This document shows, piece by piece, positions 46,350-55,468 of a stretch of DNA of 64,000 nucleotides. The translations under genes were made by a program, and so were the position numbers. The notes beneath the pieces were generated by a model. The model made no database searches. It had not been told where the DNA came from and saw only the letters and a program-made list of their open reading frames with translations. Source of the DNA: DASQPR01 sp963836785 (GTDB lineage: Bacteria; Actinomycetota; Actinomycetes; Mycobacteriales; Micromonosporaceae); assembly GCA_963836785.1 (NCBI GenBank), contig CAWIKW010000006.1, positions 310,001 through 374,000 on the forward strand, written 5' to 3'. Numbering within the stretch: the first letter of the stretch is position 1; every line of letters begins with the position of its first letter.

Positions 46350-46379
46350 CTAACCGGTAAAGTGTTCGTGACAGGTTAG
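46350..46379. promoter_or_regulatory. Inverted repeat in the divergent promoter of the exporter and CGNR gene
   Basis: CTAACC (46350-46355) and GGTTAG (46374-46379) form perfect 6-bp arms 18 bases apart, centred in the 68-bp gap between the exporter permease start (TTG 46339, minus) and the CGNR gene start (GTG 46408, plus). It is well placed to be bound by the CGNR protein and control both sides. Confidence 0.6.
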
Positions 46380-46407
46380 CAGTCGGAGTTCGGAAACGGG
46401 GGGTGGC

Positions 46408-47052
46408 GTGGCGCGCTACGTGGTCGACGGACTGACGTTGCCGATCGCGGTCGGCAACCATCCGGCTGTCGACCTGTGCAACACCGAAACCGATTGGACC
46501 GGCGCCACGCCACACGAATATCTCGAGTCCTTCCCGCACTTCGTTGTGTGGTCGCGTGAGGTCGGACTGCTCGATGCGGACACGACCGCGCGATCGCTCG
46601 CCGCATCGTCCCGCCAGCGGGCCGGCGCCGACGCGATCCTGGCCCGTGCGCTCGACTTCCGCGGCGCCCTGCACCGCGTCCTCATCGGATCGGCGGCCGG
46701 AGCTGACTGGCGGACGATCGACGGGGAGCTCGCGGCGAACGTACCGGCGCTGCGCCTGGCACCCGGTGCCGCACCGGATCGCGCACCGATCGGGGCGTGG
46801 TCGCTTTCCGCCGAGCCACTCGACGCGCCGCTCGCGGCGGTGGTCTGGGCGGCCGCCGGCCTGCTCACGACGGCCCGTTCCGGCGACGTACGGGCCTGTC
46901 CGGGTGCGGCCTGCGGATGGCTGTTCCTCGACCCGGCCGGCCGCCGGCGATGGTGCTCGATGGCCTGGTGCGGCAACCGCGCCAAGGTTCGGCGGCACGC
47001 CCAACGGCAACGCCGGGACGACAGCGCCACCCCGGCCACGCGGCACCACTGA
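46408..47052 (+). CDS. CGNR zinc-finger regulator (ABATE domain)
   Basis: 214 residues from GTG 46408. N-terminal ABATE-type ligand domain (GNHPAVDLCNTETDWTG, with NTxxW-like residues) and C-terminal zinc finger CPGAACGWLFLDPAGRRRWCSMAWCGNRAKVRR, in which the CGNR box gives the name. The family is a set of predicted stress-responsive regulators. It is divergent from the MacB-like exporter, with an inverted repeat between them, so it probably governs that exporter. Confidence 0.92.
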   Translation: MARYVVDGLTLPIAVGNHPAVDLCNTETDWTGATPHEYLESFPHFVVWSREVGLLDADTTARSLAASSRQRAGADAILARALDFRGALHRVLIGSAAGADWRTIDGELAANVPALRLAPGAAPDRAPIGAWSLSAEPLDAPLAAVVWAAAGLLTTARSGDVRACPGAACGWLFLDPAGRRRWCSMAWCGNRAKVRRHAQRQRRDDSATPATRHH

Positions 47053-47135
47053 CCGGTCCGGACGTTGGTTCGGACGCGGCTCGGCCGTGCCCGCCGAACG
47101 CGGGCACGGCCGATGCTTCGCCGACACCGGCGGAT

Positions 47136-47929
47136 TCAGCCGCCGAGGTAGGCCCGGGCGATTTCTGGGTTGTCGGCCATTTCGGCCGCCGTTCCCTGCA
47201 GGTGCATCGAACCGGACTCGAGCACGTACGCCCGGTCGGCGACCTTCAGCGCGGCCAACGCGTTCTGCTCCACGACGAGCACCGTGATGCCCTGCTCGCG
47301 AATCTGCGTGATGGTCGCGAAGATGAGGTCGACGAGCACCGGCGCGAGACCCATCGACGGTTCGTCGAGCAACAGCAGCTTTGGTCGGGCCATCAGCGCC
47401 CGCGCGACGGCCAGCATCTGTTGCTCGCCGCCGGACATCGTGCCGGCCTTCTGCCCGATCCGCTCCCGCAGCCGCGGGAAACAGCTCGAGCATCCGCTCT
47501 TGATCGTCGGCGATCCCCTGTTTGTCCTTGCGGAGGAACGCGCCGAGGTCGAGGTTCTCCGCGACCGTCATGCGCGGGAAAGATCCGCCGACCTTCCGGC
47601 GACTGCGCGATGCCGAGGCGCACGATCTGGTCCGGCGGCGTACGGTCGATCGCCTTGCCGTTGAACCGGATTGTGCCGTGTCGGGGGCGCAACAGCCCGG
47701 AGATCGTTCGCAGCGTCGTCGACTTGCCGGCGCCGTTCGATCCGATCAAGGTCACGATCTCGCCTGGCATCACCGAGAGGGTCACGCCCTTCACCGCGGC
47801 GATGTTGCCGTAGTAGACCGAGATGTCGTCGATCTCGAGCATCGGTGTGGTCGACGTCCCCGACGGCAGTCCCGACGTCGGCGTCGGCTGCGCCGGGACG
47901 GTGCCCCGCGACGACCCGTCCTCGCTCAC
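47136..47929 (-). pseudogene. livF: livF-type ATPase of the branched-chain amino acid ABC importer, two single-base insertions
   Basis: ATG 47929 begins normally; Walker A IGSNGAGKSTTLR. At GGG 47576-47578 one extra base shifts the frame: without it the text reads EGRRIFPRMTVAENLDLGAF. A second extra base at GGG 47476-47478 must go to read LFPRLRERIGQKAGTMSGGE, after which the ORF is normal to AEMADNPEIARAYLGG, with signature SGGEQQMLAVARAL, Walker B LLLLDEPSMGLAP and H-loop. Both extra bases are in the same short context (GCGGGAAA on the plus strand). A restored protein of about 264 residues would be an intact LivF. Read as is, no full-length product is made. Confidence 0.85.
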
Positions 47930-48730
47930 GCGCTCTCCTCCTCTGGTGCCTTGCCCAGATACGCCTCGATGACGCGCGGATCCGCCTTGATCTGATCCGG
48001 ACTACCCTCGGCGATCTTGCGGCCGCGGTCGAGGACCGTGATCCGCTCGGACACGCGCATGACGACGCTCATGTCGTGCTCGATGAGCAACACCGAGACC
48101 TGCTTCTCGTCCCGGACCCTGCGGACGAACTCCACGAACTCCGCCGACTCGCGCGGGTTCATGCCAGCGGTGGGCTCGTCGAGCAGTAGCACCTGCGGCC
48201 GGAGCGCGAGCGCGCGCGCGACTTCGAGCCGGCGCTGGTCGCCGTAGGACAGGTTGCGGGCGTACTCGTCGTCCTTGTTGCGGATGCCGACGAATTCGAG
48301 CAGGTCATGTGCCTGGTCGTGGGCGTTGCGTTCTTCCCGGTGCTGGCGCGGCGTGCGCAGGATCGTGCGCGCGATCCCCGACTTGAGGTGCGAGTGCATC
48401 GCCACTTTCACGTTCTCCTCGGCCGTCATGAGGCCGAAGAGGCGGATGTTCTGGAACGTCCGCGCGATGCCGAGCGATGCGATCTTGCTCGGCGACAGCC
48501 CGGTCACGTTCGCGCCGCCGAGCAGTCACCTGGCCGGCGGTCACCTTGTAGAGACCGGTCAGCGCGTTGAAGAACGTCGTCTTCCCGGCACCGTTCGGTC
48601 CGATCAGGCTCACGATCCCGCCCAGCGGCACCGTGAAGCTGACGTCGTCGACCGCGGTCAGGCCGCCGAAGCGCACCGTGATCCGGTCCGCCTCGAGGGC
48701 CAACGCCTGTTCCGTGCCCACCGCGGTCAT
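47926..48730 (-). pseudogene. livG: livG-type ATPase of the branched-chain amino acid ABC importer, one single-base insertion
   Basis: ATG 48730 begins VGTEQALALEADRITVRFGG with Walker A LIGPNGAGKTTFFNALTG. At 48523-48526 four bases stand where three are expected; dropping one joins KVTAGQVT to LGGANVTGLSPSKIASLGIA, giving RTFQNIRLF, signature LSYGDQRRLEVARAL and Walker B LLLDEPTAGMNP, to the end at 47926. The downstream part can only be translated from an internal start (about 48507). Four-base overlap with livF (47926-47929) and with livM (48727-48730), as expected in an operon. Confidence 0.85.
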
Positions 48731-50061
48731 GGGGAACTCCTCTCGGCCGAGTCCGGCGTGCCGGCGGCATCGTCACCGGTATGGGCGGTGACCTCCTCCA
48801 GCTCCGGCGACAGCTGTTCGAGGTCGCCGCCGAGCGATTCGACCTCGGTGCGGCCGGGCTCGCGCAGAAGCAGCTTGGTTCGGGCCTCGGGCACGAAGCC
48901 CTCGCGCTTGAACAGCATCATGAGGACGAGGAGTACACCGAAGATCAGGAAGTTGTACGACGGGAAGTTGATATTTGTGTGCAAGACCGAGTTGATCGCG
49001 TTGCCGCCCTGGGGCAACCCGGTCTGGTTGAACCAGAAGATCACGATCGCACCGAGGATGACACCCCACACGTTGCCCATGCCGCCGAGCACGACCATAG
49101 CGAGCAAGATGATCGACTTACTGAAGTCGAAGCTGTCCGGACTGACGCCGGCGATCTCGACCGAGTAGGCCACGCCCGCGATGCCACCGGCGACCGCGCC
49201 GACCGCGTACGCCGCGAGTTTCGTCCGCATCAACGGCACGCCCATCGCACCCGCCGCGAGCTCGTCCTCGCGGATCGCGAGCCACGCCCGGCCGAGCCGC
49301 CCGACGCGCAAGCGCAACGAGACGAACACGATGAGCACGGTCAACACAATCAGGAAGATGTAGCGGGACAATCCATCGAATGGGCCGAGCGGTCCCCAGC
49401 CGATGCCGCCACTCGGGTTGAACGTCGGTCCGGAGATCTTGTCCACCGGGCTGATGCCCTGGGTGCCGTTCGAGATGTTGACGCCGATGTGCTGCTTGTC
49501 AGCGTTGTGGAAGAACTGCGGAATGATCTCGCCGAAGCCGAGCGTCACCAGCGCGAGATAGTCGCTGCGAAGACGCAGCGTCGGTGCACCAATGATGATG
49601 CCGGCCACCGCGGCAACAACGGCCGCCGCGATGAGCACTACCCAGAAGTTGATGTGGATGCCCTGCGGCGAGAAGGCCGGCGCGTTACCGAACCAGTTGA
49701 TCTTCAGGTGGAAGAAGAAGCTGGACATGAGCCAGCCGGCGACGTACGACCCGATCGCCCAGAAGGCCACGTAGCCGAGGTCGAGCAGGCCGGCGTAGCC
49801 GACGACGATGTTCAGGCCAAGCGCACACATCGCCCAGACCAGCGACTGGTTCACGGTGGTGATCGGGATCCATCGGCCGGCCCACCCCTGCACCGAGGTG
49901 AGATAACCCATGGAGATGAGGTAGTAGAAGACAAAGATGGCGATGGCCACGGCCAGGTAGCCGATCGGCCAGGCCAGGTGTCCCGGAATCCGGAATCGAC
50001 GCGCCGGCGTCGGCGCGGGCGCCGGCGCCGATGTAGGCATGGTAGCGGCTGGAGCGCTCAT
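48727..50061 (-). CDS. livM: Branched-chain amino acid ABC permease (LivM-like)
   Basis: 444 residues. Alanine/proline-rich cytosolic N terminus, then about ten hydrophobic helices with the LivM pattern NIVVGYAGLLDLGYVAFWAI near residue 85, LRSDYLALVTLGFGEI and the EAA-like segment LGRAWLAIREDELAAGAMGV before IAGVAYSVEIAGVSPDSFDF. The C terminus is a long hydrophilic tail with acidic residues (LSPELEEVTAHTGDD). It is membrane-embedded and pairs with LivH. The ATG overlaps neither neighbour on its own start side; livH ends 53 bp upstream. Confidence 0.93.
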   Translation of the reverse strand: MSAPAATMPTSAPAPAPTPARRFRIPGHLAWPIGYLAVAIAIFVFYYLISMGYLTSVQGWAGRWIPITTVNQSLVWAMCALGLNIVVGYAGLLDLGYVAFWAIGSYVAGWLMSSFFFHLKINWFGNAPAFSPQGIHINFWVVLIAAAVVAAVAGIIIGAPTLRLRSDYLALVTLGFGEIIPQFFHNADKQHIGVNISNGTQGISPVDKISGPTFNPSGGIGWGPLGPFDGLSRYIFLIVLTVLIVFVSLRLRVGRLGRAWLAIREDELAAGAMGVPLMRTKLAAYAVGAVAGGIAGVAYSVEIAGVSPDSFDFSKSIILLAMVVLGGMGNVWGVILGAIVIFWFNQTGLPQGGNAINSVLHTNINFPSYNFLIFGVLLVLMMLFKREGFVPEARTKLLLREPGRTEVESLGGDLEQLSPELEEVTAHTGDDAAGTPDSAERSSP

Positions 50062-50113
50062 ATGGTCACCCGCTCAATCGCGATTGCGGGACTCGCAAGC
50101 TCGTTCCTCGCGC

Positions 50114-51166
50114 TCATACTTTTTCTCCCACATTCTTGCCGAGCAGTCCGGTCGGCTTGAACACCATGACGAGGATCAGGATCACGAAAACCACGGACTG
50201 CGACCACTGTTGGCCGAGGCCATGCGGTCCGCCGTCGTTGAGACCCTGGATCAAGCCGATGAGCAGACCGCCGAGCACCGCGCCGGTCAAGTTGCCGATG
50301 CCGCCCAACACCGCCGACGTGAACGCGATCAGGCCGAGTTGGAAACCGATGTTGTATGACGTCGTGCCGATCGTCTGCTGGTAGAGCAGGCCGGCCGCGC
50401 CGGCCAGTGCGCCACCCATCGCGAACGTGAACGAGATGATCCGGTTGACGTTGATGCCCATCAACCGGGCCGCGTCCTGGTCCTGTGCGGTGGCTCGCAT
50501 CGCCTTGCCAGCCCGGGTCTTCGTGACCACCCACGTCATGATCAGGAGGAGGATCGCCGTCACGATCGTGTCGATGATGACGTCGTAGCCGACCGTCACG
50601 CCGCCGATGCTGACGTGGCCACCGGGCATCGCCGGGCTCCATTGCCGCTGCTGGGAACCGTTCCACTGCAAGCCGACGTTCTGCAGGATGAAGCTCATGC
50701 CGACCGCGGTGATCAGCGGCGCCAGCTTCGGCGCATGTCGCAGACGGCGGTACGCGAAGAACTCGATCGCCACGTTGATCGATGCACAGAACACCATTGC
50801 GAGCATCAGCACGAGGATCAGGCCGAAGATGCCGCTGACGTTCGCGTGGGTGAAGCCGAAACCGGCCATAACGAACGCACTGAACAACGTACCGAGCATG
50901 AACAGGTCGCCGTGCGCGAAGTTGATCAGCTCAATGATGCCGTACACGAGCGTGTACCCGAGTGCGATCAGCGCGTACAGAACACCGTTGGACAGTCCGT
51001 AGACGCCGGCTTGAACGGTCTGCGTCACTGAGGCAACGAGGTTCCAGATGATCCAGAGGACGAGACCGAACAACAGCGCAGCGCCGGTGACGATCAGGAC
51101 GAGCTCGCGGGTGCTCCTCGCCTGTTGTGGCGCGGCGGGCCTGGTCGCCAAGGTGGTGGTTGTCAC
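50114..51166 (-). CDS. livH: Branched-chain amino acid ABC permease (LivH-like)
   Basis: 350 residues. The first 55 residues include an extra N-terminal helix (LVLIVTGAALLFGLVLWIIW) before the standard LivH segment QAGVYGLSNGVLYALIALGYTLVYGIIELINFAHGD. The EAA loop is KTRAGKAMRATAQDQDAARLMGIN, followed by FTFAMGGALAGAAGLLYQQT. It forms the transmembrane channel with LivM. The ORF ends upstream of livM with a short gap; a hairpin precedes it. Confidence 0.93.
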   Translation of the reverse strand: MTTTTLATRPAAPQQARSTRELVLIVTGAALLFGLVLWIIWNLVASVTQTVQAGVYGLSNGVLYALIALGYTLVYGIIELINFAHGDLFMLGTLFSAFVMAGFGFTHANVSGIFGLILVLMLAMVFCASINVAIEFFAYRRLRHAPKLAPLITAVGMSFILQNVGLQWNGSQQRQWSPAMPGGHVSIGGVTVGYDVIIDTIVTAILLLIMTWVVTKTRAGKAMRATAQDQDAARLMGINVNRIISFTFAMGGALAGAAGLLYQQTIGTTSYNIGFQLGLIAFTSAVLGGIGNLTGAVLGGLLIGLIQGLNDGGPHGLGQQWSQSVVFVILILVMVFKPTGLLGKNVGEKV

Positions 51167-51243
51167 GTAGAAGCTCCTCGTGGGGCCGGCCGGACGGGGG
51201 CTGGCCGGAAGACCGGCATCTGCCGGGATGTCCGGCGAAAACA

Positions 51244-51279
51244 GCTCCGGTGCGGCACGTTGCCGCGCCGCACCGGAGC
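51244..51279 (-). terminator. Hairpin between livK and livH
   Basis: GCTCCGGTGCGGC and GCCGCACCGGAGC form a perfect 13-base-pair stem with a 10-base loop, 15 bases after the livK stop. In ABC operons such a structure often lets the binding-protein transcript outlast the rest, by stopping part of the transcription and protecting the 3' end. Confidence 0.75.
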
Positions 51280-51293
51280 CATGCGGACTTAGA

Positions 51294-52556
51294 TCAGCTG
51301 ACCGGGAAGGGCTGGAGGAACGTTTCCGCGTTGCCCTTCATCACCAGGATCGAAATATCGATCGTGTTGACGTCACCCGTCTGCGGGTCGATCTTGATTT
51401 CCTTGCCGAGGATCGACTGGCTGGCCGGAATGTCGATGCCCGAACCGCTGAACACCTGGCTGTTGACGCTCGACCGGGTGCCGTCCGACTTCGCGATCGC
51501 CGCGAGGATGACCTGCAACGCCTGCACGCCATAGAGCGCGTAGCTCGAGTCCGGCGCCTTGCCGTACTTCGCCTTGTACGCGTTGAGGACCGTCGCCGCC
51601 GGACCGGTGCCGCCGGAGAGCTGCGACTGGTCAAGACCGGCGAACGTCATGTACTCGCCCTGTGCCTGCGCGAGCTTGTCCTCGTCCGGGTAACCGGTGA
51701 AGCCGTCCGGAGCCATCAGCTTGACCTTGGTGTTGTCGCCGAGAACGGCGACCTTGTCCTTGATCAGCTGACCACCGTTGTTGTCGTAGATGCCGCCCAG
51801 GTAGATGCAGTCCGGGTTCTTGGCCTTGATGCCCTCGAAGAGCGCGGTGTAGTTCGGCTGCTTGCCGTCCCACGCCTGCGTGCCGACAACCTTGATGCCC
51901 TGCTTGGCCGCCTCGGTGGCGAACGCCTGCGCGATGCCCTGACCGTAGATCTCGTTGTCGTTCAGGACGAAGCAGTTCTTCACCTTGAGGTTCTGCGCGG
52001 CGAACCGGGCCGCCGCCGTGCCCTGGTAGTCATCGGTGGTGATGACGCGGGCGTAGTTGCGCTTGCCGCTCGGGTAGTACTTGCCGGGGGTGCCCGGGTC
52101 CCACGCCTTCGTCAGGCCGGGGTTCGTGTTCGCGTGCGAAACCATCAGCAGCGGTCCGTTCGGCGCCTGGTTCAGCACCGGCACCTCGAGAAGTGCGCAA
52201 CCCGAGTTGTACGTGCCCATGACCGCAACCTCGTCGGCGTTGCTCGCGTGCGCGTTGGCGTTCGCGGTGCACGTCGCCGGGTCCCACTTGCCGGCCGCGG
52301 CCGTCGAGTCGTCGTACTTCTTGAGCTGGATCTTGAAGTTGCCGGCCTTGTCGCTGACCGAGTCCAAGTAGAGCTGCATCGCGTTGAACGTCGCGTTGGA
52401 GGTATCTGAAGATGCGCCCTGGAACGGCAGGTCGACGCCGACGGTTAGCGTCTTGGCCGATGCCCCTCCACTGCTGTTGTTGTTGGCTTTGCCGCAGGCT
52501 GCTACCGCCAACGCCGTAACGGCGATGAGGGCGACGGCCGTGATGCGCCTCGTCAT
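51294..52556 (-). CDS. livK: Branched-chain amino acid-type substrate-binding lipoprotein (LivK-like)
   Basis: 420 residues from ATG 52556, preceded by AAAGGA; another ATG at about 52574 and the longer frame to 52817 are less likely. The lipobox is LAVAACGKA. The periplasmic-binding fold follows: TLTVGVDLPFQGASSDTSNA, then VMGTYNSGCALLEVPVLNQA, FVLNDNEIYGQGIAQAFATE and ALYGVQALQVILAAIA. It lacks obvious residues that would prove leucine specificity, so amides, urea or other ligands are possible. It is first in the liv operon and would deliver ligand to LivH/LivM. Confidence 0.92.
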   Translation of the reverse strand: MTRRITAVALIAVTALAVAACGKANNNSSGGASAKTLTVGVDLPFQGASSDTSNATFNAMQLYLDSVSDKAGNFKIQLKKYDDSTAAAGKWDPATCTANANAHASNADEVAVMGTYNSGCALLEVPVLNQAPNGPLLMVSHANTNPGLTKAWDPGTPGKYYPSGKRNYARVITTDDYQGTAAARFAAQNLKVKNCFVLNDNEIYGQGIAQAFATEAAKQGIKVVGTQAWDGKQPNYTALFEGIKAKNPDCIYLGGIYDNNGGQLIKDKVAVLGDNTKVKLMAPDGFTGYPDEDKLAQAQGEYMTFAGLDQSQLSGGTGPAATVLNAYKAKYGKAPDSSYALYGVQALQVILAAIAKSDGTRSSVNSQVFSGSGIDIPASQSILGKEIKIDPQTGDVNTIDISILVMKGNAETFLQPFPVS

Positions 52557-53358
52557 CCTGGTCCTTTCATTCATCAAGCCACGGACCGGATCAGACTCGC
52601 GAGTCACGCACGAAAGAGTTGACGCCGCGATCCCGCCCGGAGCACGGTTCGGGTGGCCAATGCCGCACCGGTCCGCACCCAGATTCGCGTCGTTCGAGCC
52701 GGCAATATCGGCTACGGTCGATCGACATCCTTGGTGCAGGACGGCCCGCCACCGAGACCCCCTTGCCGCGCTGTGTTGCCGAAAATAGGCTGCCGCCCCA
52801 CCAGTGTCAAGGGACACAAAAGTTCGTCATCGTCCCTGATGAGCGCCGTATCGCGCCCCTTTTCCGGCACCGTGTCACCACCGTTGCGAGCGTATTTCGG
52901 ACGTGCGTTCCGGCCGGCCGATCCATCCGAAAAGGACGGTTTCCGCTGGTCAGTGTCGACGGACGCGGGCACAAAAGCACCGCCGCGGCACCGGTTTGCC
53001 CTGCGTGGGCACAATATGGCCACGATACGGCTACAAATGAAACCGAGACGGACAGCTATTGGTCCGCGCCTGTCACACGGGGTCGAAAGGCGGCGTCGAC
53101 GGGCGTCATCCCGCGGACGCGTGGTGGTCGATTTCGGGGCAGTTGGTCGTCGCGGCAGCGTTCGAACGCCGGCAACGACGGCCGCCGCCGGGACCAGGCG
53201 AGGCCATATCGTTATGTGGGAACCACGCTGTCGGATGCCTTGCCGGCCGATCGCGAGCGTCTATCGCGTCGTTCGCGAACGGCACTCAGGCCGATCGCGA
53301 CGCTCCATCGCGACGCTGGAACGCGTCGCTCGCGGTGCTCCGTCTCGCCGATCGCCCG
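52557..53358. other. Roughly 800-bp gap, no gene supported
   Basis: The region upstream of livK and downstream of the FHA gene. Open frames exist but none has family motifs, ribosome-binding sites or the usual third-position G/C bias. It is somewhat less GC-rich than the coding DNA around it, as promoter-bearing regions often are. It must hold the livK promoter; I cannot point to the boxes. Confidence 0.5.
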
Positions 53359-53886
53359 TCAGCGGGGCGGTTCCGAGATGACGAACGTGAGGCGGAACTT
53401 GCCGATCTGCACCTCGTCGCCGTTGCGCAGATCGGCGGCCGGCACTCGCTCGCGATTGACGTACGTGCCGTTGAGGCTGCCGGTGTCGACCAACGCAAAC
53501 GTGGCGCCGGTGCGGCGGAACTCCGCGTGCGAACGGGACACCGTGACGTCGTCGAGGAAGATGTCGGAGTCCGGGTGGCGACCGGCGACGATCAGGTCCC
53601 GGTCGAGGAGGAATCGCGCGCCCATATTGGGACCGTGGCTCACCACGAGCAGGGCCATCCCGCGTGGCAGCGACATCGCGTCGGAGCGGCCCGATCCCAT
53701 CGCCGCGTCGGACTGTACGGGCACGTGCGGCATGGTCGCGGTCGCCTCGATGGGCACCTCCACCACGCCGTCACCGGTCGGCCGCCCGGCGCCCGGTTGC
53801 ACGCGGGGCTGAGCCGGAGGCTGGCCGGACCGATACTTCGGCGACTGGCCCGGCGGTTCCGATGCCGAGAAGGATTCACGGTGCAT
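53359..53886 (-). CDS. FHA-domain protein (GarA/OdhI-like)
   Basis: 175 residues from ATG 53886. Residues about 1-80 are disordered, rich in Pro, Gly, Gln and Ser, with a VEVPIEATATMPHV segment. The FHA domain fills the C-terminal half: LLVVSHGPNMGARFLLDRDL, IVAGRHPDSDIFLDDVTVSR-SHAEF and VDTGSLNGTYVNRERVPAADLRNGDEVQIGKF, with the phosphothreonine-binding R, S, H and N. GarA and OdhI inhibit 2-oxoglutarate dehydrogenase and glutamate dehydrogenase and are switched by phosphorylation on a threonine pair; the exact ETTSVF motif is absent here, so the target is uncertain. Confidence 0.88.
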   Translation of the reverse strand: MHRESFSASEPPGQSPKYRSGQPPAQPRVQPGAGRPTGDGVVEVPIEATATMPHVPVQSDAAMGSGRSDAMSLPRGMALLVVSHGPNMGARFLLDRDLIVAGRHPDSDIFLDDVTVSRSHAEFRRTGATFALVDTGSLNGTYVNRERVPAADLRNGDEVQIGKFRLTFVISEPPR

Positions 53887-53988
53887 CGCGTGAGCGTACG
53901 CGTTACCGCCCGATCGGTGGTCACCGGGGCGATTCGGACATGCCACCAGACGCGGGCGATCCGAGCGCCCGAGAGCTACTGTTAATAC

Positions 53989-54285
53989 ATGTCGGGCACC
54001 AACGCGTACCTGAGAGCAGCGATCGTGGGGCTTGCGGTGCTCTGGGCCGCGGCCGCTCTGGCGGGGCCTTCGGGTGCCATCGCGAGCGCCGCCGTCGCCG
54101 TGCTCGCGATCGCCGTGCTCGCCGCGGCCCGCCACCACGCCGCCAACTCCCGCACCCCGGTGCGGATCCCGATCCGGGAAACTCTGCGCGAGCAGTCGCG
54201 CCGCCGTACGACGCGGGCCAGCGACCCCGACGCGCCGGGCCGTGCCCGACCCCGAGCGCCCGGCCGGTTCCCCTCGGACGACTGA
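53989..54285 (+). CDS. DUF6412 family membrane protein
   Basis: 98 residues. Two hydrophobic helices (LRAAIVGLAVLWAAAALAG and IASAAVAVLAIAVLAAA) are followed by a basic tail with the pattern TLREQSRRRTTRASDPDAPG, then RARPRAPGRFPSDD. The RDPDAPGRxRPRAP ending is the family mark. It lies upstream of a YidC-like gene, with which DUF6412 genes are commonly paired in actinobacteria. Function unknown. Confidence 0.78.
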   Translation: MSGTNAYLRAAIVGLAVLWAAAALAGPSGAIASAAVAVLAIAVLAAARHHAANSRTPVRIPIRETLREQSRRRTTRASDPDAPGRARPRAPGRFPSDD

Positions 54286-54554
54286 TCGCGCGCGAACGTT
54301 CCGCGTTCCGCCGCGACGGATTCGTCCACAGGTCTGCCATCCCAGGTTGGCGCGGCCGCAGTGGCGGCTGCCCGCCGGTCCGTCCGCCGACGTCTTCGAC
54401 CGCCGGCGCTGACGCAGCCCGATAACCCGCAGCCCGATAACTCGCAGCCTCCGCGCGGCACGACGCGTGCGGGTTGCGCGCGCGATGTGGCACGGGTACG
54501 CGGTGAGCCGGCCCGACCTGGACATCCAGTCGTTTCAGGCCAAGGGGTTCCGTC

Positions 54555-55286
54555 ATGTCACCAAGCCATGCCCTCATCAGCTCACTCGCCGGGCAGTCGA
54601 GCGCCGCCGGCACGCTCAACCCGGTGGCTGCTATGTCCACCGCACTCTCGCACCTCGCCAGCGCACTGTCCCCGGTCGGTGGTGCGGTCGCCGCGATCGT
54701 CGTGCTGACGCTCGCCGTACGACTGGCCCTGCATCCGCTCACCCGGGCGGCCGTCCGGGGCGAACGTGTGCGGTCCCGACTCGCGCCACGGTTGACCGAG
54801 CTACGGCAACGGCACGGCTCGGACTTCGTTCGGTTGAGCCAGGAGACGCAGTCGCTCTACCGTTCCGAACAGATCTCGCCGTTCGCCGGCGTGCTACCGC
54901 TGCTCGTCCAGCTACCGATGATCTTCGTCCTCTACCGCGTCTTCTCGCACGGCGACGGACCGCTTGCCTCGGCGCACCTGTTCGGCGTCTCGCTCCACGC
55001 CCACCTTCTCGCGTCACTCGGCAGCGGCGGCGCTCTTGCCGTTTTCGGCGTCGTCCTCGCCGTGCTCGCCGTCATCGCGTGGGGCAACGCGCGCCGCAGC
55101 GCGATGATCGCGCGGGTCGCCGCCGTGCCGGTAGCCGCCGGCGCGATCGGTGCGCTGAGCCGGATCGCGCCCTACCTTTTGCTCGTCTCGGGCATCATCC
55201 TGCCGTTGGCCGCCGGCATCTATCTCGTGACGACCACAGCATGGTCTCTCGCTGAGAACACGTTGCTGCGGCGCGGATTGCCGTGA
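54555..55286 (+). CDS. YidC/Oxa1-type membrane protein insertase, short paralogue
   Basis: 243 residues. No large extracytoplasmic P1 domain; five helices with the Oxa1/YidC pattern VLTLAVRLALHPLTRAAVRG, then LAPRLTELRQRHGSDFVRLS, SPFAGVLPLLVQLPMIFVLYRVF and APYLLLVSGIILPLAAGIYL. This smaller form is an accessory insertase, probably not the essential YidC beside rnpA and mnmE. It is found next to DUF6412 genes. It may insert small membrane proteins; no substrate is known. Confidence 0.85.
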   Translation: MSPSHALISSLAGQSSAAGTLNPVAAMSTALSHLASALSPVGGAVAAIVVLTLAVRLALHPLTRAAVRGERVRSRLAPRLTELRQRHGSDFVRLSQETQSLYRSEQISPFAGVLPLLVQLPMIFVLYRVFSHGDGPLASAHLFGVSLHAHLLASLGSGGALAVFGVVLAVLAVIAWGNARRSAMIARVAAVPVAAGAIGALSRIAPYLLLVSGIILPLAAGIYLVTTTAWSLAENTLLRRGLP

Positions 55287-55412
55287 TCGGTTCGGGCGAC
55301 GACGGACAACGCGAGACTTCGTACGGTCGTGGGTGGTTAGCCGCATTCTTCGCCGAATCCGGGCGCAGCGACGCGCGCGTAGGTTAGGGTCGCCTTGCCT
55401 TCGTACGGCAAC

Positions 55413-55431
55413 TTAGGTTAGCCTTACCGCG
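55413..55431. promoter_or_regulatory. DtxR/IdeR-type iron box upstream of efeU
   Basis: TTAGGTTAGCCTTACCGCG, matching 15 of 19 positions of the DtxR/IdeR consensus TTAGGTTAGCCTAACCTAA, with the first 12 identical. A second weaker site (about 12 of 19) overlaps 55382-55400. They sit about 40-90 bases upstream of the efeU start, so the operon is predicted to be repressed by the iron-bound regulator. Confidence 0.8.
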
Positions 55432-55468
55432 CTTCACAGGGAACGTCCCGCGACCCAAGGAGTCCCGC

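Noticed and set aside
52712..53023. A 103-residue minus-strand frame in the gap upstream of livK
   Set aside because: No ribosome-binding site, no recognisable motif and weak third-position G/C bias.
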